Source: Paracoccus halophilus (GTDB lineage: Bacteria > Pseudomonadota > Alphaproteobacteria > Rhodobacterales > Rhodobacteraceae). Taken from it: a stretch of DNA of 64,000 bases. A program made the translations under genes and the position numbers. Location: NCBI RefSeq assembly GCF_000763905.1, contig NZ_JRKN01000007.1:1-64000 (forward strand), given 5' to 3'. Shown piece after piece: positions 17,306-26,552 of this stretch. A model generated the notes under the pieces. That model worked only from the letters and a program-made list of their open reading frames with translations. It ran no database searches and was not told the origin of the DNA. Position 1 is the stretch's first letter. Every line of letters starts with the position of its first letter.

Positions 17306-18190
17306 TTAAAATCCCAAAGCTTCGGTCATTTCTTCGGCCTGAAGCATTCCCCGGGCGCTATGGCCGACATCCCGCGCCTCGACCAGTGTCCAATTGAAAC
17401 TCCATCCGCGTTCTTTTGCGATGTCCCTGGCTTTGGCAAAGGTCAGCTCGCCCCGTTCCAGCCTGTTTCTTCCCTGCCGGATGGCGGCATCGGTCATGGT
17501 CAGGTCTTCGTCTCCGGTATCGCGCTCGCCCAGATAGATGGTGATCGGCGCGGCAAGATAGTCGCGCATCCATCCGGTCGTTTCCTCGTCCTCGGCAAGC
17601 CCGCCATAGCCATAGGGCGCGTCCTCGTTCCGGGTCGGCAGGACATAGGTCGAGGGATTTGCCAGAATGACCCGGCGCACGCCGGCCGGCATGCCATAGG
17701 CCGCGACGCGCGACAGGAACTGCCCGCCCGCCGAATGGCCGAACAGGTAGCCCGGGGCATCGGGGCGGCCTTCCTGCTGCCTGGCCCATGTCAGCAGATC
17801 ATCCACCATATCGACGGTCCAGTCCTCTTCCGAGCGCAGGCGGCCGTCCTCGGCCACGCCGCCGCGGTGATAGGCCCAGCTGGGAAAGCGGTCTCTGTCG
17901 AAAAGCGGAGCGTAAAGCGCGAAGCAGCCGCGATCGGCAAGCGGAATGGCGGCCTCGAGATAGGATTCCGCGGTTCTGCTGTTGCCGTGAAAGATCATCA
18001 GGATCGCCGGCGATGCGCAGCCTTTGGGGCGATAGCTGAAGACCTGCAGCCTTTGGCCGTCGACATCTGCCATCTGGCGCAGCACCTCGCCCGAATAGGC
18101 CGAGGCGGTCGCCGTGCCGATCATGCCCAGGAATGCGGCGGCGATCGATCGTTGCGTGCGGCGCAGGCGGAACAGGGGTTTCCATCGCAT
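17306..18190 (-). CDS. Secreted alpha/beta hydrolase
   Basis: 294-residue exported serine hydrolase. N-terminus MRWKPLFRLRRTQRS plus a hydrophobic run and TASA/Y gives a signal peptide. The fold motifs are visible: oxyanion region IFHGNSRT, nucleophile elbow GHSAGG, a late acidic residue in ITIYLGERDTGDED and a catalytic His in ARDVGHSARG near the C-terminus. ATG 18190 is chosen over upstream starts because AAGGAG lies 8 bp before it. Substrate not predictable; poly(3-hydroxybutyrate)-depolymerase-like or esterase activity is possible. Separated from the T1SS operon by a long intergenic region, so probably independent of it. Confidence 0.83.
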   Translation of the reverse strand: MRWKPLFRLRRTQRSIAAAFLGMIGTATASAYSGEVLRQMADVDGQRLQVFSYRPKGCASPAILMIFHGNSRTAESYLEAAIPLADRGCFALYAPLFDRDRFPSWAYHRGGVAEDGRLRSEEDWTVDMVDDLLTWARQQEGRPDAPGYLFGHSAGGQFLSRVAAYGMPAGVRRVILANPSTYVLPTRNEDAPYGYGGLAEDEETTGWMRDYLAAPITIYLGERDTGDEDLTMTDAAIRQGRNRLERGELTFAKARDIAKERGWSFNWTLVEARDVGHSARGMLQAEEMTEALGF

Positions 18191-18380
18191 TGTCCGGCTC
18201 CTTGTCATGTTGTGAAGGGGCGCCCGGGTCGGGCCCCACAGCCAACAGATGACCGATGCTGCGGGTTCCCCATCCGCGATCCCGGCGGGCATGGCGGCGC
18301 GCGGTCAGCCTTGCGCCAGATCCCGCCGCGTGTCGATATCCCTTGCCTCCTGGGGGAAATCGACAGCGGGGCGCCGGTTT

Positions 18381-19334
18381 TCATTCGCGCGGCGCATGAA
18401 CATCGTCCTGTGCCATCCGCGCCCCGATCCAGTCACGGAACACCGCCAGCGGCCGCAGCCCCGCCTTGCGCTCGGGCCAGGCCAGCCAATAGGCACCATG
18501 CCCCGGCACGGCAGGGCGCAGGATCGGGCGCAACCGGCCCTCATGGATTTCGATCTGCGCCAGATAGTCGGGCAGCAGCGCCACGCCCAGCCCCGAGATG
18601 GCGGCCTGGATCATCATCGAGAACTGGTCCATCATCATGCCCTCGGCCCCCTCGGGGCGGGCGAAGCCCTGGCCCTGGAACCAGTCCGCCCATGCGCCGG
18701 GCCGGCTTTCCAGCTGCAGCAGCTCGGCCCCGGCAAGGTCCTCGGGTCCGGCGATCGGATGGTGCGACAGGAAGGCGTCGGAGGCACAGGCGGTCCATCT
18801 TTCGTCGAACAGCTTCAGATGCAACGCGCCCGGCCAGTCGTCGCTGCCGTAATAGATGACCGCGTCGAAGGGTTCGGCGTCGAAGCTGAAGGTGGTGAAG
18901 CGGGTCGCCAGATTGACCGAGATGCCGGGGTTCTGCGACAGGAAGCCCGGCAACCTGGGCGCCAGCCAGCGAGTGGCAAAGGTGGGCAGCACGGCCAGAT
19001 CCAGCGTGCCGCCATCGGGATTGGCGATCACCGACATGCTGGCGCGCTGAATGATGTCGAGCGCGCCCGAGATGTCGCGGAAATAGCGCCGGGCGGCCTC
19101 GGTCGGGGTCAGGCGCTTCTTGTGGCGGATGAACAGCTGGCGCGTCAGCTGCGCCTCAAGGCTCTGGATCAGGCGGCTGATCGTGCTTTGCGTCAGCCCC
19201 AGTTCCTGCGCCGCGCCGGTCACCGAACCGGCCCGCATCACCGCGTCGAAAGCCAGAAGCAGGCTGAGATTGGGCAGAAAGCGTCTTTGGCGCAAAACAT
19301 TCACCCTATGCATCAAGTCATCAGGATTATCCAT
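18381..19334 (-). CDS. LysR-family regulator, GcvA type, divergent from gcdH
   Basis: 317-residue DNA-binding activator. The winged helix-turn-helix is at about residues 18-76 (LLLAFDAVMRAGSVTGAAQELGLTQ) followed by a LysR substrate domain with the GcvA-type ending RPILRPAVPGHGAYWLAWPERK. It is transcribed away from the glutaryl-CoA dehydrogenase gene across only 60 bp, the arrangement of GcdR-like regulators, so it probably controls glutarate catabolism and itself, with glutarate or a CoA derivative as inducer (inference). ATG 19334 and ATG 19313 are both possible starts; neither has a strong RBS. The long open frame extending to 20783 is antisense artefact. Confidence 0.88.
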   Translation of the reverse strand: MDNPDDLMHRVNVLRQRRFLPNLSLLLAFDAVMRAGSVTGAAQELGLTQSTISRLIQSLEAQLTRQLFIRHKKRLTPTEAARRYFRDISGALDIIQRASMSVIANPDGGTLDLAVLPTFATRWLAPRLPGFLSQNPGISVNLATRFTTFSFDAEPFDAVIYYGSDDWPGALHLKLFDERWTACASDAFLSHHPIAGPEDLAGAELLQLESRPGAWADWFQGQGFARPEGAEGMMMDQFSMMIQAAISGLGVALLPDYLAQIEIHEGRLRPILRPAVPGHGAYWLAWPERKAGLRPLAVFRDWIGARMAQDDVHAPRE

Positions 19335-19394
19335 TTTGCGCGACGAATTGAAGCCTGTATTGCATAGTGACCCGATCCCGGACCCCGCAGCAGC

Positions 19395-20606
19395 ATGAGG
19401 CATGACGTGACGAATAAATCGCATAAGGGCAGCCCCTTTTCCTGGTCCGATCCGTTCCTGCTGGAGGATCAACTGACCGAGGAAGAGCGGATGATCCGGG
19501 ACAGCGCCGCCGCCTTTGCCGCCGACCGTCTGGCGCCGCGGATCGAGGCCGCCTATCTGGACGAGGCGACCGACCCCGAGATTTTCCGCGAGATGGGGCA
19601 GGCGGGTCTGCTGGGTGTCACCGTGGCCGAGGAATATGGCGGCGTCGGCGCCTCCTATGTCGCCTACGGGCTGGTCGCGCGGGAAATCGAGCGCGTGGAC
19701 AGCGGCTATCGCTCGATGGCCTCGGTGCAATCCTCGCTGGTGATGTTCCCGATCGAGGCTTACGGCAGCGAGGAGCAGAAACGCAAATACCTGCCCGGGC
19801 TGGCCTCGGGCGAGCTTATCGGCTGTTTCGGCCTGACCGAGCCGGATGCCGGCTCCGACCCCGGCGGCATGAAGACGCGGGCGAAAAGGACCGAGGGCGG
19901 CTATGTGCTGAACGGGTCCAAGATGTGGATCTCGAACGCGCCGATTGCCGATGTCTTCGTGGTCTGGGCGAAATCCGAGGCGCATGGCGGCAAGGTGCGC
20001 GGCTTTGTGCTGGAGAAGGGGATGAAGGGCCTCAGCGCCCCCAGGATCGAGGGCAAGCTGAGCCTGCGCGCCTCGATCACCGGCGAGATCGTGATGGAGA
20101 ATGTGGAGGTCGGCGAGGACGCGCTCCTGCCCGGCGCCGAGGGCATGGGCGGCCCCTTCGGCTGTCTGAACCGCGCGCGCTATGGCATCAGCTGGGGCGC
20201 GATGGGCGCGGCCGAGGATTGCTGGTTCCGCGCCCGCCAATACGGGCTCGACCGGCAGCAGTTCAACCGCCCGCTGGCCGCGACCCAGCTGTTCCAGAAG
20301 AAACTGGCCGATATGCAGACGGAAATCGCGCTTGGCCTGCAGGCCAGCCTGCGCGTCGGGCACCTGTTCGACGAAGGCCGTTTCGCGCCAGAGATGATTT
20401 CCATCGTCAAGCGCAACAATTGCGGCAAGGCGCTGGATATCGCCCGGGCCGCGCGCGACATGCACGGCGGCAACGGCATCCAGATCGGCTATCACGTCAT
20501 GCGCCATGCGCAGAATCTGGAAACCGTGAACACCTATGAGGGTACGCATGACGTGCATGCGCTGATCCTGGGCCGGGCGCAGACCGGGATTCAGGCCTTT
20601 GGCTGA
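19395..20606 (+). CDS. gcdH: Glutaryl-CoA dehydrogenase
   Basis: Acyl-CoA dehydrogenase of 403 residues that oxidises and decarboxylates glutaryl-CoA to crotonyl-CoA in lysine, tryptophan and glutarate breakdown. Signs: [21 protein letters not shown]-binding [14 protein letters not shown], and the C-terminal catalytic Glu in [17 protein letters not shown], the typical GCDH signature; the substrate-binding Arg region also fits. Initiation at ATG 19395 or GTG 19407 is uncertain. The stop overlaps the start of the CoA-transferase gene, so the two form a coupled pair. Confidence 0.93.
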   Translation: MRHDVTNKSHKGSPFSWSDPFLLEDQLTEEERMIRDSAAAFAADRLAPRIEAAYLDEATDPEIFREMGQAGLLGVTVAEEYGGVGASYVAYGLVAREIERVDSGYRSMASVQSSLVMFPIEAYGSEEQKRKYLPGLASGELIGCFGLTEPDAGSDPGGMKTRAKRTEGGYVLNGSKMWISNAPIADVFVVWAKSEAHGGKVRGFVLEKGMKGLSAPRIEGKLSLRASITGEIVMENVEVGEDALLPGAEGMGGPFGCLNRARYGISWGAMGAAEDCWFRARQYGLDRQQFNRPLAATQLFQKKLADMQTEIALGLQASLRVGHLFDEGRFAPEMISIVKRNNCGKALDIARAARDMHGGNGIQIGYHVMRHAQNLETVNTYEGTHDVHALILGRAQTGIQAFG

Positions 20607-21744
20607 GCCGGCGCTGAAGGGGCTGCGCGTCGTCGAACTGGCGCGCATCCTTGCCGGGCCGTGGATCGGCCAGACCCTGGCCGATCTGGGCGCCGAGGTG
20701 ATCAAGGTCGAGGCACCCGAGGGCGACGATACCCGCCGCTGGGGGCCGCCCTTCATCGAACGGCCCCGGGCCGATGGCGGCACGGAAACCGTTGCCGCCT
20801 ATTTCCATGCCGCGAACCGGGGCAAGCGCTCGGCGATCTGCGATTTCAACGATCCGGGCGATCTGGACCGGCTGAAAACGCTGATCGACGATGCCGATGT
20901 GGTGATCGAGAATTTCAAGCTGGGCGGTCTGCGCAGGTTCGGGCTGGATTACGACAGCCTGTCGGCGCGCAATCCGGGCCTTGTCTATGCCTCGATCACC
21001 GGCTTCGGACAGGACGGGCCGCGCGCCGCGCAGCCGGGATATGATTTCCTGATCCAGGGCATGTCGGGCATCATGGACCTGACCGGCGATCCGGGCGGTG
21101 AGCCGCAGAAGGTCGGCGTCGCCTGGATCGACATCTTCACCGGGCTTTACGGCACCATCGCCGTGCAGGCGGCACTGGCCGAGCGCGCCCGGTCCGGGCT
21201 GGGGCAGCATCTGGACCTGTCGCTTCTGGATTGCGGGGTCGCGGTGCTGGCCAATCAGGCGACGAATTACCTGCTGGGCGGCGCGGTGCCGCATCGTCTG
21301 GGCAATGCGCATCCCAATATCGTGCCCTATCAGCTGTTTCCCGCCAGCGACGGGCATCTGATCATCGCATGCGGCAACGACCGGCAATTCGCGGCGCTGT
21401 GCCGGGTGCTGGAGCTGCCGGATCTGGCGCAGGATCCGGAATTCGCGACCAATCCGGCGCGCGTGGCGAATCGCGACCGGCTGGTTCCCCTGCTGGCCGG
21501 GGCGACGCGCCGCCAGGGCCGCGCCAGCCTGATCGCCGCGCTCGAGGCGGCGGGCGTGCCCGGCGGTCCGGTCAATGACGTGGCCGAGGCGCTGGCCGAG
21601 CCGCAGATCGCCGCCCGGGGGCTGAGAATCGCGCCCGAGGGGATTGCCGGCCTGCGCAGTCCGATGCGGTTCTCGCGCAGCCCGCTGGTCACGGATCGCG
21701 CCGCCCCGGCCCTGGGCGCGGGCGAATGGCGCTTTCGGGATTAG
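20599..21744 (+). CDS. CaiB/BaiF-family CoA-transferase (probable glutarate CoA-transferase)
   Basis: Class III CoA-transferase, 381 residues. N-terminal [33 protein letters not shown] is the family hallmark, DNRRWGPPF-like segment ([12 protein letters not shown]) follows, and the catalytic Asp is in [30 protein letters not shown] region. The only start giving the full N-terminus is TTG 20599, which overlaps the gcdH stop by 8 bp. Context with gcdH and a divergent LysR gene suggests succinyl-CoA:glutarate CoA transfer, feeding GcdH (inference from established Gcd clusters). Other dicarboxylates remain possible. Confidence 0.88.
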   Translation: MAEPALKGLRVVELARILAGPWIGQTLADLGAEVIKVEAPEGDDTRRWGPPFIERPRADGGTETVAAYFHAANRGKRSAICDFNDPGDLDRLKTLIDDADVVIENFKLGGLRRFGLDYDSLSARNPGLVYASITGFGQDGPRAAQPGYDFLIQGMSGIMDLTGDPGGEPQKVGVAWIDIFTGLYGTIAVQAALAERARSGLGQHLDLSLLDCGVAVLANQATNYLLGGAVPHRLGNAHPNIVPYQLFPASDGHLIIACGNDRQFAALCRVLELPDLAQDPEFATNPARVANRDRLVPLLAGATRRQGRASLIAALEAAGVPGGPVNDVAEALAEPQIAARGLRIAPEGIAGLRSPMRFSRSPLVTDRAAPALGAGEWRFRD

Positions 21745-21958
21745 GCAGCCTCGAACGTCTGCCGTCGCCTTTTCCCGGTCTGGCAATCCGTCGCTGTCGA
21801 GCGGGCCGCATGCCGCAGGAAATGAGCCATCCGCCTTGCTATGGCCGCTGAAATCCCATAGCTAGCGCGCTGAAACACGGGGGGCGCAGGGCCGGGCGGT
21901 TGCGGCATGGTCCGGGCCAGCGTCCTGCCCCGCAGCTTGGATGGATGAAGGAAAACAG

Positions 21959-23293
21959 ATGCAGGTCAAGGAAACCCGGAACGAAGGGCTGAAGCGCGGC
22001 TATGAATTCACGCTCCCCGCCGCCGATCTTGCGGCGCAGGTCGATGCGAAGCTGAAAGAGGCCCAGCCCGGGATCGAGATGAAGGGATTCCGCAAGGGCA
22101 AGGTGCCGATGGCTCTGCTGAAAAAGCAGTTCGGCCAGCGCGTGCTGGGCGATGCGATGCAGGAAGCCATCGACAAGGCGATGCGCGATCACCTTGAGCA
22201 AAGCGGCGACCGCCCGGCCGCCCAGCCGCAGATCGAAATGGTCGATGGCGAGACCTGGAAAGAGGGCGACGATGTGGTCGTCACCGTCGCCTATGAGGCC
22301 CTGCCGCAGATCCCCGAGGCCGACCTGTCGGGCATCGAGCTTGAGCGTCTGGTCGTCTCGGCCGCCGACGAGCAGGTGACCGAGGCGCTGCAGAACCTGG
22401 CCAAGAATGCGCAGGATTTCGAGGATCGCCGCAAGGGCTCCAAGGCCAAGGAAGGCGATCAGGTCGTGATCGACTTCAAGGGCATGGTCGATGGTGAGGC
22501 CTTCGAGGGCGGCACCGCCGAGGATTACCCGCTGGTGCTGGGCTCGAACAGCTTCATCCCCGGCTTCGAGGACCGGCTTGTCGGCGCCAAGGCCGGCGAT
22601 GAGGTTCGGGTCGAGGTGAAATTCCCCGAGGAATACGGTGCCGAGCATCTGGCCGGCAAGGACGCGGTGTTCGAGACCACCGTCAAGGCGGTCAAGGCCC
22701 CGAAAGAGGCCGAGATCGACGACGAGCTGGCCAAGAAATTCGGCGCCGACGATCTGGAGGCGCTCAAGACCCAGATCCGCGAGCGGCTGGAAGCCGAATA
22801 CAAGGGCGCCGCGCGTCAGGTGCTCAAGCGCGCGCTGCTGGACAAGCTGGACTCGCTGGTCAAGTTCGACCTGCCCGAGTCGCTGGTCGAGGCCGAGGCG
22901 AACCAGATCGCCCATCAGCTGTGGCACGAGGAGCACCCCGAAGAGCACGGCCATAACCATGGCACGATCGAGCCCACCGATGAGCACAAATCGCTGGCCG
23001 AGCGCCGTGTCCGTCTGGGCCTGCTGCTGGCCGAGATCGGCCAGAAGGCCGAGATCACCGTGAGCGATCAGGAAATGACCCAGGCGGTGCTGCAGCAGGC
23101 GCGTCAATATCCGGGGCAGGAGCGTGCCTTCTTCGAGTTCATCCAGAAGAACCCGCAGGCCCAGCAGCAGCTGCGCGCCCCGATCTTCGAGGATAAGGTC
23201 GTCGATCACATCGTCGAAGGCGCCAAGGTCTCCGAGAAGACCGTGACCAAGGAAGAGCTGGAAAAAGCCATCGAGGCGCTGGACGAACTCTGA
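21959..23293 (+). CDS. tig: Trigger factor
   Basis: Ribosome-associated chaperone and peptidyl-prolyl isomerase. 444 residues. N-terminal ribosome-binding domain with [17 protein letters not shown] (the GFRxGxxP signature), central FKBP domain ([42 protein letters not shown]) and a helical, Glu/Gln-rich C-terminal domain. ATG 21959 is preferred to ATG 21941 because the family starts MQV-x-ET; GAAGGAAAA is upstream. A strong hairpin terminator follows the stop, so it is monocistronic. Confidence 0.97.
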   Translation: MQVKETRNEGLKRGYEFTLPAADLAAQVDAKLKEAQPGIEMKGFRKGKVPMALLKKQFGQRVLGDAMQEAIDKAMRDHLEQSGDRPAAQPQIEMVDGETWKEGDDVVVTVAYEALPQIPEADLSGIELERLVVSAADEQVTEALQNLAKNAQDFEDRRKGSKAKEGDQVVIDFKGMVDGEAFEGGTAEDYPLVLGSNSFIPGFEDRLVGAKAGDEVRVEVKFPEEYGAEHLAGKDAVFETTVKAVKAPKEAEIDDELAKKFGADDLEALKTQIRERLEAEYKGAARQVLKRALLDKLDSLVKFDLPESLVEAEANQIAHQLWHEEHPEEHGHNHGTIEPTDEHKSLAERRVRLGLLLAEIGQKAEITVSDQEMTQAVLQQARQYPGQERAFFEFIQKNPQAQQQLRAPIFEDKVVDHIVEGAKVSEKTVTKEELEKAIEALDEL

Positions 23294-23315
23294 TCCGGCC
23301 CCGCATGACCTGGCC

Positions 23316-23345
23316 AAGGCCGCCCCGCTCGGGGCGGCCTTTTCC
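23316..23345 (+). terminator. Rho-independent terminator of tig
   Basis: AAGGCCGCCCC-GCTC-GGGGCGGCCTTTTCC: a 10-bp GC-rich stem with a tetraloop followed by T residues, 23 bp after the tig stop. Confidence 0.9.
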
Positions 23346-23469
23346 TTGCCTGCCCGGGGCCGTCGGGCATCAGGGCGAATGGGCGGCGATTGGGACATAT
23401 CCGGGCGCCCGATCCGCCCCGGATTGGCGGTGGCGGGCAGGGGCCTGCCCCCGGTTCAGTGCCGGCGGC

Positions 23470-24213
23470 CTACAGCCGATGCAGGCGGGCATCGTCCCGC
23501 GTTTCGGGTTCGGCGGTGTCCCCGGCCGGGTCCGTCCGGGCGGTACCGGGCGGGACGGCGCGGCGATTCGCGCCGTCGGCCAGGTCGCGGATCAGATCGG
23601 CGGTATCGCCGAAATCGCGAACTATCGAACCCGCCTGAGCCGCGACCTCGCGAAAGCCCAGCAGGGCGGATGCCAGCGCGCCCATGAGGTTATCGACCCC
23701 GTTCGAGAGGCTCGCGGTATTCGTCTCGACCTCCTGCAGCAGACCGGGGCCGCCGGACCGGCGACCCGCCCGCCGCTTGCGCATCGCCTCGGCGCGCAGC
23801 CGCGCGGCCCGGCGGTCATCGTCAAGCTCGCGCGCGCGGGCGCGTTGACGTATCGCTTCGCGTTCCTCGTCGGCGAGATCGGCGAAACGCGGCGCCATGG
23901 CCCGGCGCGCGCGCGGCGGCGGGCTTTCGTCCGACAGTGCCGCCAGCAGATGGCGCCCGGCGATTACCGTGCCGGCGGTCAGCGCCGCGACGGCAAGGGC
24001 GGTGCCGCCCCAGACCAGCCATTTCGCCTGTGCCGACGGGCGCGGCCAGGTCCGGGATCCATCGGGCGAGACATCGCCATGCGGCGGGATGCGGCGCGAG
24101 TCGCCCGCGAAATCCGGTCGTGCCCGGTAGCGGGCGCCGCCATGTTCATCGGTGCGACCGCCTGTGACCGGCGGATGGTCGTCGTGATCGGGCAGGGAGG
24201 TGTCATCTGACAT
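23470..24213 (-). CDS. Single-pass membrane protein, unknown
   Basis: 247 residues. The N-terminal ~60 residues are polar (Asp/His/Pro/Arg), one membrane helix lies near residues 67-87 (AKWLVWGGTALAVAALTAGTV), then a Arg/Ala/Glu-rich probable coiled coil (ADEEREAIRQRARARELDDDRRAA) and an amphipathic helical segment (LLQEVETNTASLSNGVDNLMGAL) before a disordered tail. ATG 24213 is the natural start; the frame is open upstream only by chance. Not recognised. Convergent with tig, behind its terminator. Confidence 0.7.
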   Translation of the reverse strand: MSDDTSLPDHDDHPPVTGGRTDEHGGARYRARPDFAGDSRRIPPHGDVSPDGSRTWPRPSAQAKWLVWGGTALAVAALTAGTVIAGRHLLAALSDESPPPRARRAMAPRFADLADEEREAIRQRARARELDDDRRAARLRAEAMRKRRAGRRSGGPGLLQEVETNTASLSNGVDNLMGALASALLGFREVAAQAGSIVRDFGDTADLIRDLADGANRRAVPPGTARTDPAGDTAEPETRDDARLHRL

Positions 24214-24308
24214 CGCGGGAGTTCCCTTGGCGAAATATCGCTTTGCGAACCTAACCCCCGGGCGGCCGGAATGTTCCAGCGGGCCGCCCCGCTTATGCCG
24301 GCGGCGAT

Positions 24309-24338
24309 GAAAAAACGCGCCGGGTTGCGGCGCGTTCT
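24309..24338 (-). terminator. Rho-independent terminator of rpsF-rpsR-rplI
   Basis: On the minus strand AACGCGCC-loop-GGCGCGTT followed by six T residues, about 25 bp beyond the rplI stop. Confidence 0.9.
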
Positions 24339-24361
24339 TCCTGTCTTGCATGTGGCGGCGA

Positions 24362-24979
24362 TCAGTTCGCGGCCTGGTCCTGGGCAGAAGCTGCCGGGGC
24401 CTGGTCGTCGTCGTCGTCGCGGCCAGCCGCACCGATATCGTCGAAAAGCTCGGCGATTTCGAATTCCGCGGCGGCTTCCTCTTCGGCGGCCAGTTCCTGG
24501 ATCGACTTGCCCGAAGCCTGCAATTCGGCCTCTTCGGCCGAGCGGGCGACGTTCAGCTTGATCACCGCATCGACTTCGGGATGCAGGTGCACGTTCACCG
24601 TGTGCAGACCCAGCTCCTTGATCGGCGCGGCCAGGACGACCTGACGACGCTCGACCGCGAAACCTTCGGCATTGGCGGCATCGGCGGCGTCACGCGGCGT
24701 GACCGAGCCGTAAAGCGCGCCGGCATCCGAAGCCGAGCGGATGATGACGAACATCTGACCGTCCAGCTTGTCGGCCAGCTTCTGCGCCTCGGCGCGGGTT
24801 TCGTCGTTGCGCGCGGCCAGATCGGCCTTCTGCGCCTCGAATGCGGCGATATTGGCGTCCGAGGCCCGCAGCGCCTTGCCCTGCGGCAGCAGGAAGTTGC
24901 GCGCGAAGCCCTCTTTGACCTTCACGACATCGCCCATCTGGCCCAGCTTTGCCACACGTTCCAGCAGGATGACTTGCAT
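24362..24979 (-). CDS. rplI: 50S ribosomal protein L9
   Basis: Binds 23S rRNA at the base of the L1 stalk. N-terminal [37 protein letters not shown] is the L9 signature. 205 residues against about 150 in E. coli: the excess is an acidic C-terminal tail ([16 protein letters not shown] and a run of Asp) found in Rhodobacterales L9. Last gene of rpsF-rpsR-rplI, 12 bp after rpsR. Confidence 0.98.
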   Translation of the reverse strand: MQVILLERVAKLGQMGDVVKVKEGFARNFLLPQGKALRASDANIAAFEAQKADLAARNDETRAEAQKLADKLDGQMFVIIRSASDAGALYGSVTPRDAADAANAEGFAVERRQVVLAAPIKELGLHTVNVHLHPEVDAVIKLNVARSAEEAELQASGKSIQELAAEEEAAAEFEIAELFDDIGAAGRDDDDDQAPAASAQDQAAN

Positions 24980-24991
24980 GATCGTCTCTCC

Positions 24992-25219
24992 TTACTTCAC
25001 GGCATAGGGCAGCAGCGCCAGGAACCGGGCGCGCTTGATGGCGCGGGCCAGTTCGCGCTGCTTCTTGGAGGAAACGGCGGTGATGCGCGACGGCACGATC
25101 TTGCCACGTTCGCTGATATAGCGCTGCAGCAGACGGGTGTCCTTGTAATCGATCGCAGGCGCATTGTCGCCCGAGAAGGGGCAGACCTTGCGGCGACGGA
25201 AGAAGGGTTTGTTGGCCAT
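24992..25219 (-). CDS. rpsR: 30S ribosomal protein S18
   Basis: 75 residues, binds the 30S platform next to S6. [23 protein letters not shown] and [43 protein letters not shown] are textbook S18. Lies between rpsF and rplI. Confidence 0.98.
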   Translation of the reverse strand: MANKPFFRRRKVCPFSGDNAPAIDYKDTRLLQRYISERGKIVPSRITAVSSKKQRELARAIKRARFLALLPYAVK

Positions 25220-25237
25220 GTCTCTGGTTCCTTTCCC

Positions 25238-25606
25238 TTAGTTCCGGTCGTCGCGATCGCGCGAGCGGCGCTCGCCGCGCTCTTCGCGCTTCTGCATCTG
25301 GACCGAGGGGCCTTCCTTGTGCTCCTCGACCTTGATGGTCAGCACGCGCATGACATCGTCATGCAGCCGGGCCAGACGCTCCATTTCCTGCACGGCGTCC
25401 GAAGGGGCGTCCGAGCGCAGGAAGGCGTAATGACCCTTGCGGTTCTTGTTGATCTTGTAGGCAAGCGTGCGCACGCCCCAATATTCATTGTCCACGACCT
25501 TGCCGCCATTATCGGCGAGAACGGTCGAAAAATGTTCGATCAGCCCTTCGGCCTGCGTGTTAGACAGGTCCTGACGGGCGATCAGCACATGCTCGTAAAG
25601 CGGCAT
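25238..25606 (-). CDS. rpsF: 30S ribosomal protein S6
   Basis: 122 residues; partner of S18 in the 30S platform. N-terminus MPLYEHVLIARQDLS, central GGKVVDNEYWGVRTLAYKINKNRKGHYAFL and a charged Arg/Glu/Asp tail, as in other Rhodobacterales. First gene of the operon, behind a recognisable promoter. Confidence 0.98.
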   Translation of the reverse strand: MPLYEHVLIARQDLSNTQAEGLIEHFSTVLADNGGKVVDNEYWGVRTLAYKINKNRKGHYAFLRSDAPSDAVQEMERLARLHDDVMRVLTIKVEEHKEGPSVQMQKREERGERRSRDRDDRN

Positions 25607-25707
25607 GCCTTCACCTTTTTTCCAGGGCGCACTTCAACGGCGGGCCATCCCTTCCGCGCCCCGCCTCGAGAGGTCGCGCCGGTTTCGCACTTGCGGAAGG
25701 ATGCGGC

Positions 25708-25735
25708 CTTATAGCCGGGATGCCGGCAAATGCAA
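25708..25735 (-). promoter_or_regulatory. Sigma70-type promoter of rpsF operon
   Basis: On the minus strand TTGCAT - 16 bp - TATAAG, about 100 bp before the rpsF start. Confidence 0.65.
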
Positions 25736-25894
25736 GGGAAAACGCCGCCGAAATCCCGACCGGCCGGGCAATCCGCATTGCGGTTTCCGCGCCGCGGCGA
25801 AACACCAAGAGCTCAGCGGGCGCGGCAATGCCTTGTTGCCATTGCCGCGCGCATCTGGGAACCACGACTGAGCCACTTCCAAACGGAGTTTGTC

Positions 25895-26476
25895 ATGAAA
25901 CCTGTTTTCGTTTCCGTCGCCATGATGGCCCTCATTGGCGCCTCCGGCGCCTTGGCGGCGCCCGTGACCTATCGGTTCGACCCCGCGCACAGTCAGGTCG
26001 TGTTCGAATATTCGCATATGGGATTTTCAAACAGCACCGGCATCATCAACGGCGTGACCGGCACGCTGGTGCTGGATCGCGATGACCTTGCCGCCTCCAG
26101 CGTCGAGGCGGTGATGCCGCTTTCGGGGCTGCGCACCGTCTCGCCCGAGTTGGACCAGCACCTCTTCGGACCGGATTTCTTCAATACCGACGTGGCCAAG
26201 GCCGAGGCCGTTTTCAGATCGACCAGGGTCGAGCCGGACGATGACGACGAGGCCCGCGTGACCGGCGATCTGACCCTGAACGGCGTTACCCGGCAGGTCG
26301 TGCTCGAGGTGGAACTGAACAAGCTGGCGCCGAACCCGATGGACGGCAGGGAAACCATCGGCTTCGACGCCGAGACCGAGATCAGGCGTTCGGATTTCAA
26401 CCTGGGCCAATTCGCGCCGGCGGTCGAGGATGAGGTCGATATCGACATCACCATCGAGGCCGTGGTGGCGGAGTAA
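25895..26476 (+). CDS. Periplasmic YceI-family protein
   Basis: 193 residues. Signal peptide MKPVFVSVAMMALIGASGALA/A, then the lipocalin-like YceI domain: YRFDPAHSQVVFEYSHMGFSNSTGIINGVTGTL, LDQHLFGPDFFNTD..., GDLTLNGVTRQVVLEV, FDAETEIRRSDFNLGQF. YceI proteins bind polyisoprenoid lipids and are often induced by stress. ATG 25895 has ACGGAG upstream. Followed by a hairpin terminator shared with the convergent peroxidase gene. Confidence 0.92.
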   Translation: MKPVFVSVAMMALIGASGALAAPVTYRFDPAHSQVVFEYSHMGFSNSTGIINGVTGTLVLDRDDLAASSVEAVMPLSGLRTVSPELDQHLFGPDFFNTDVAKAEAVFRSTRVEPDDDDEARVTGDLTLNGVTRQVVLEVELNKLAPNPMDGRETIGFDAETEIRRSDFNLGQFAPAVEDEVDIDITIEAVVAE

Positions 26477-26496
26477 CCCGCCGGACAGCCATTCAG

Positions 26497-26530
26497 GGAA
26501 AGGGGGCCGCCCGGTCCCCTTTCCAGTTTT
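26497..26530. terminator. Hairpin terminator between yceI and peroxidase genes
   Basis: GGAAAGGGG ... CCCCTTTCC, 9-bp stem, followed by AGTTTT on the plus strand, 20 bp after the YceI stop. Confidence 0.75.
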
Positions 26531-26552
26531 ATCAATCCTTTGCGCGGCAAAT

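Noticed and set aside
19335..20783. Upstream extension of the LysR reading frame to 800 codons
   Set aside because: Covers gcdH in antisense; the LysR helix-turn-helix begins only near 19290.
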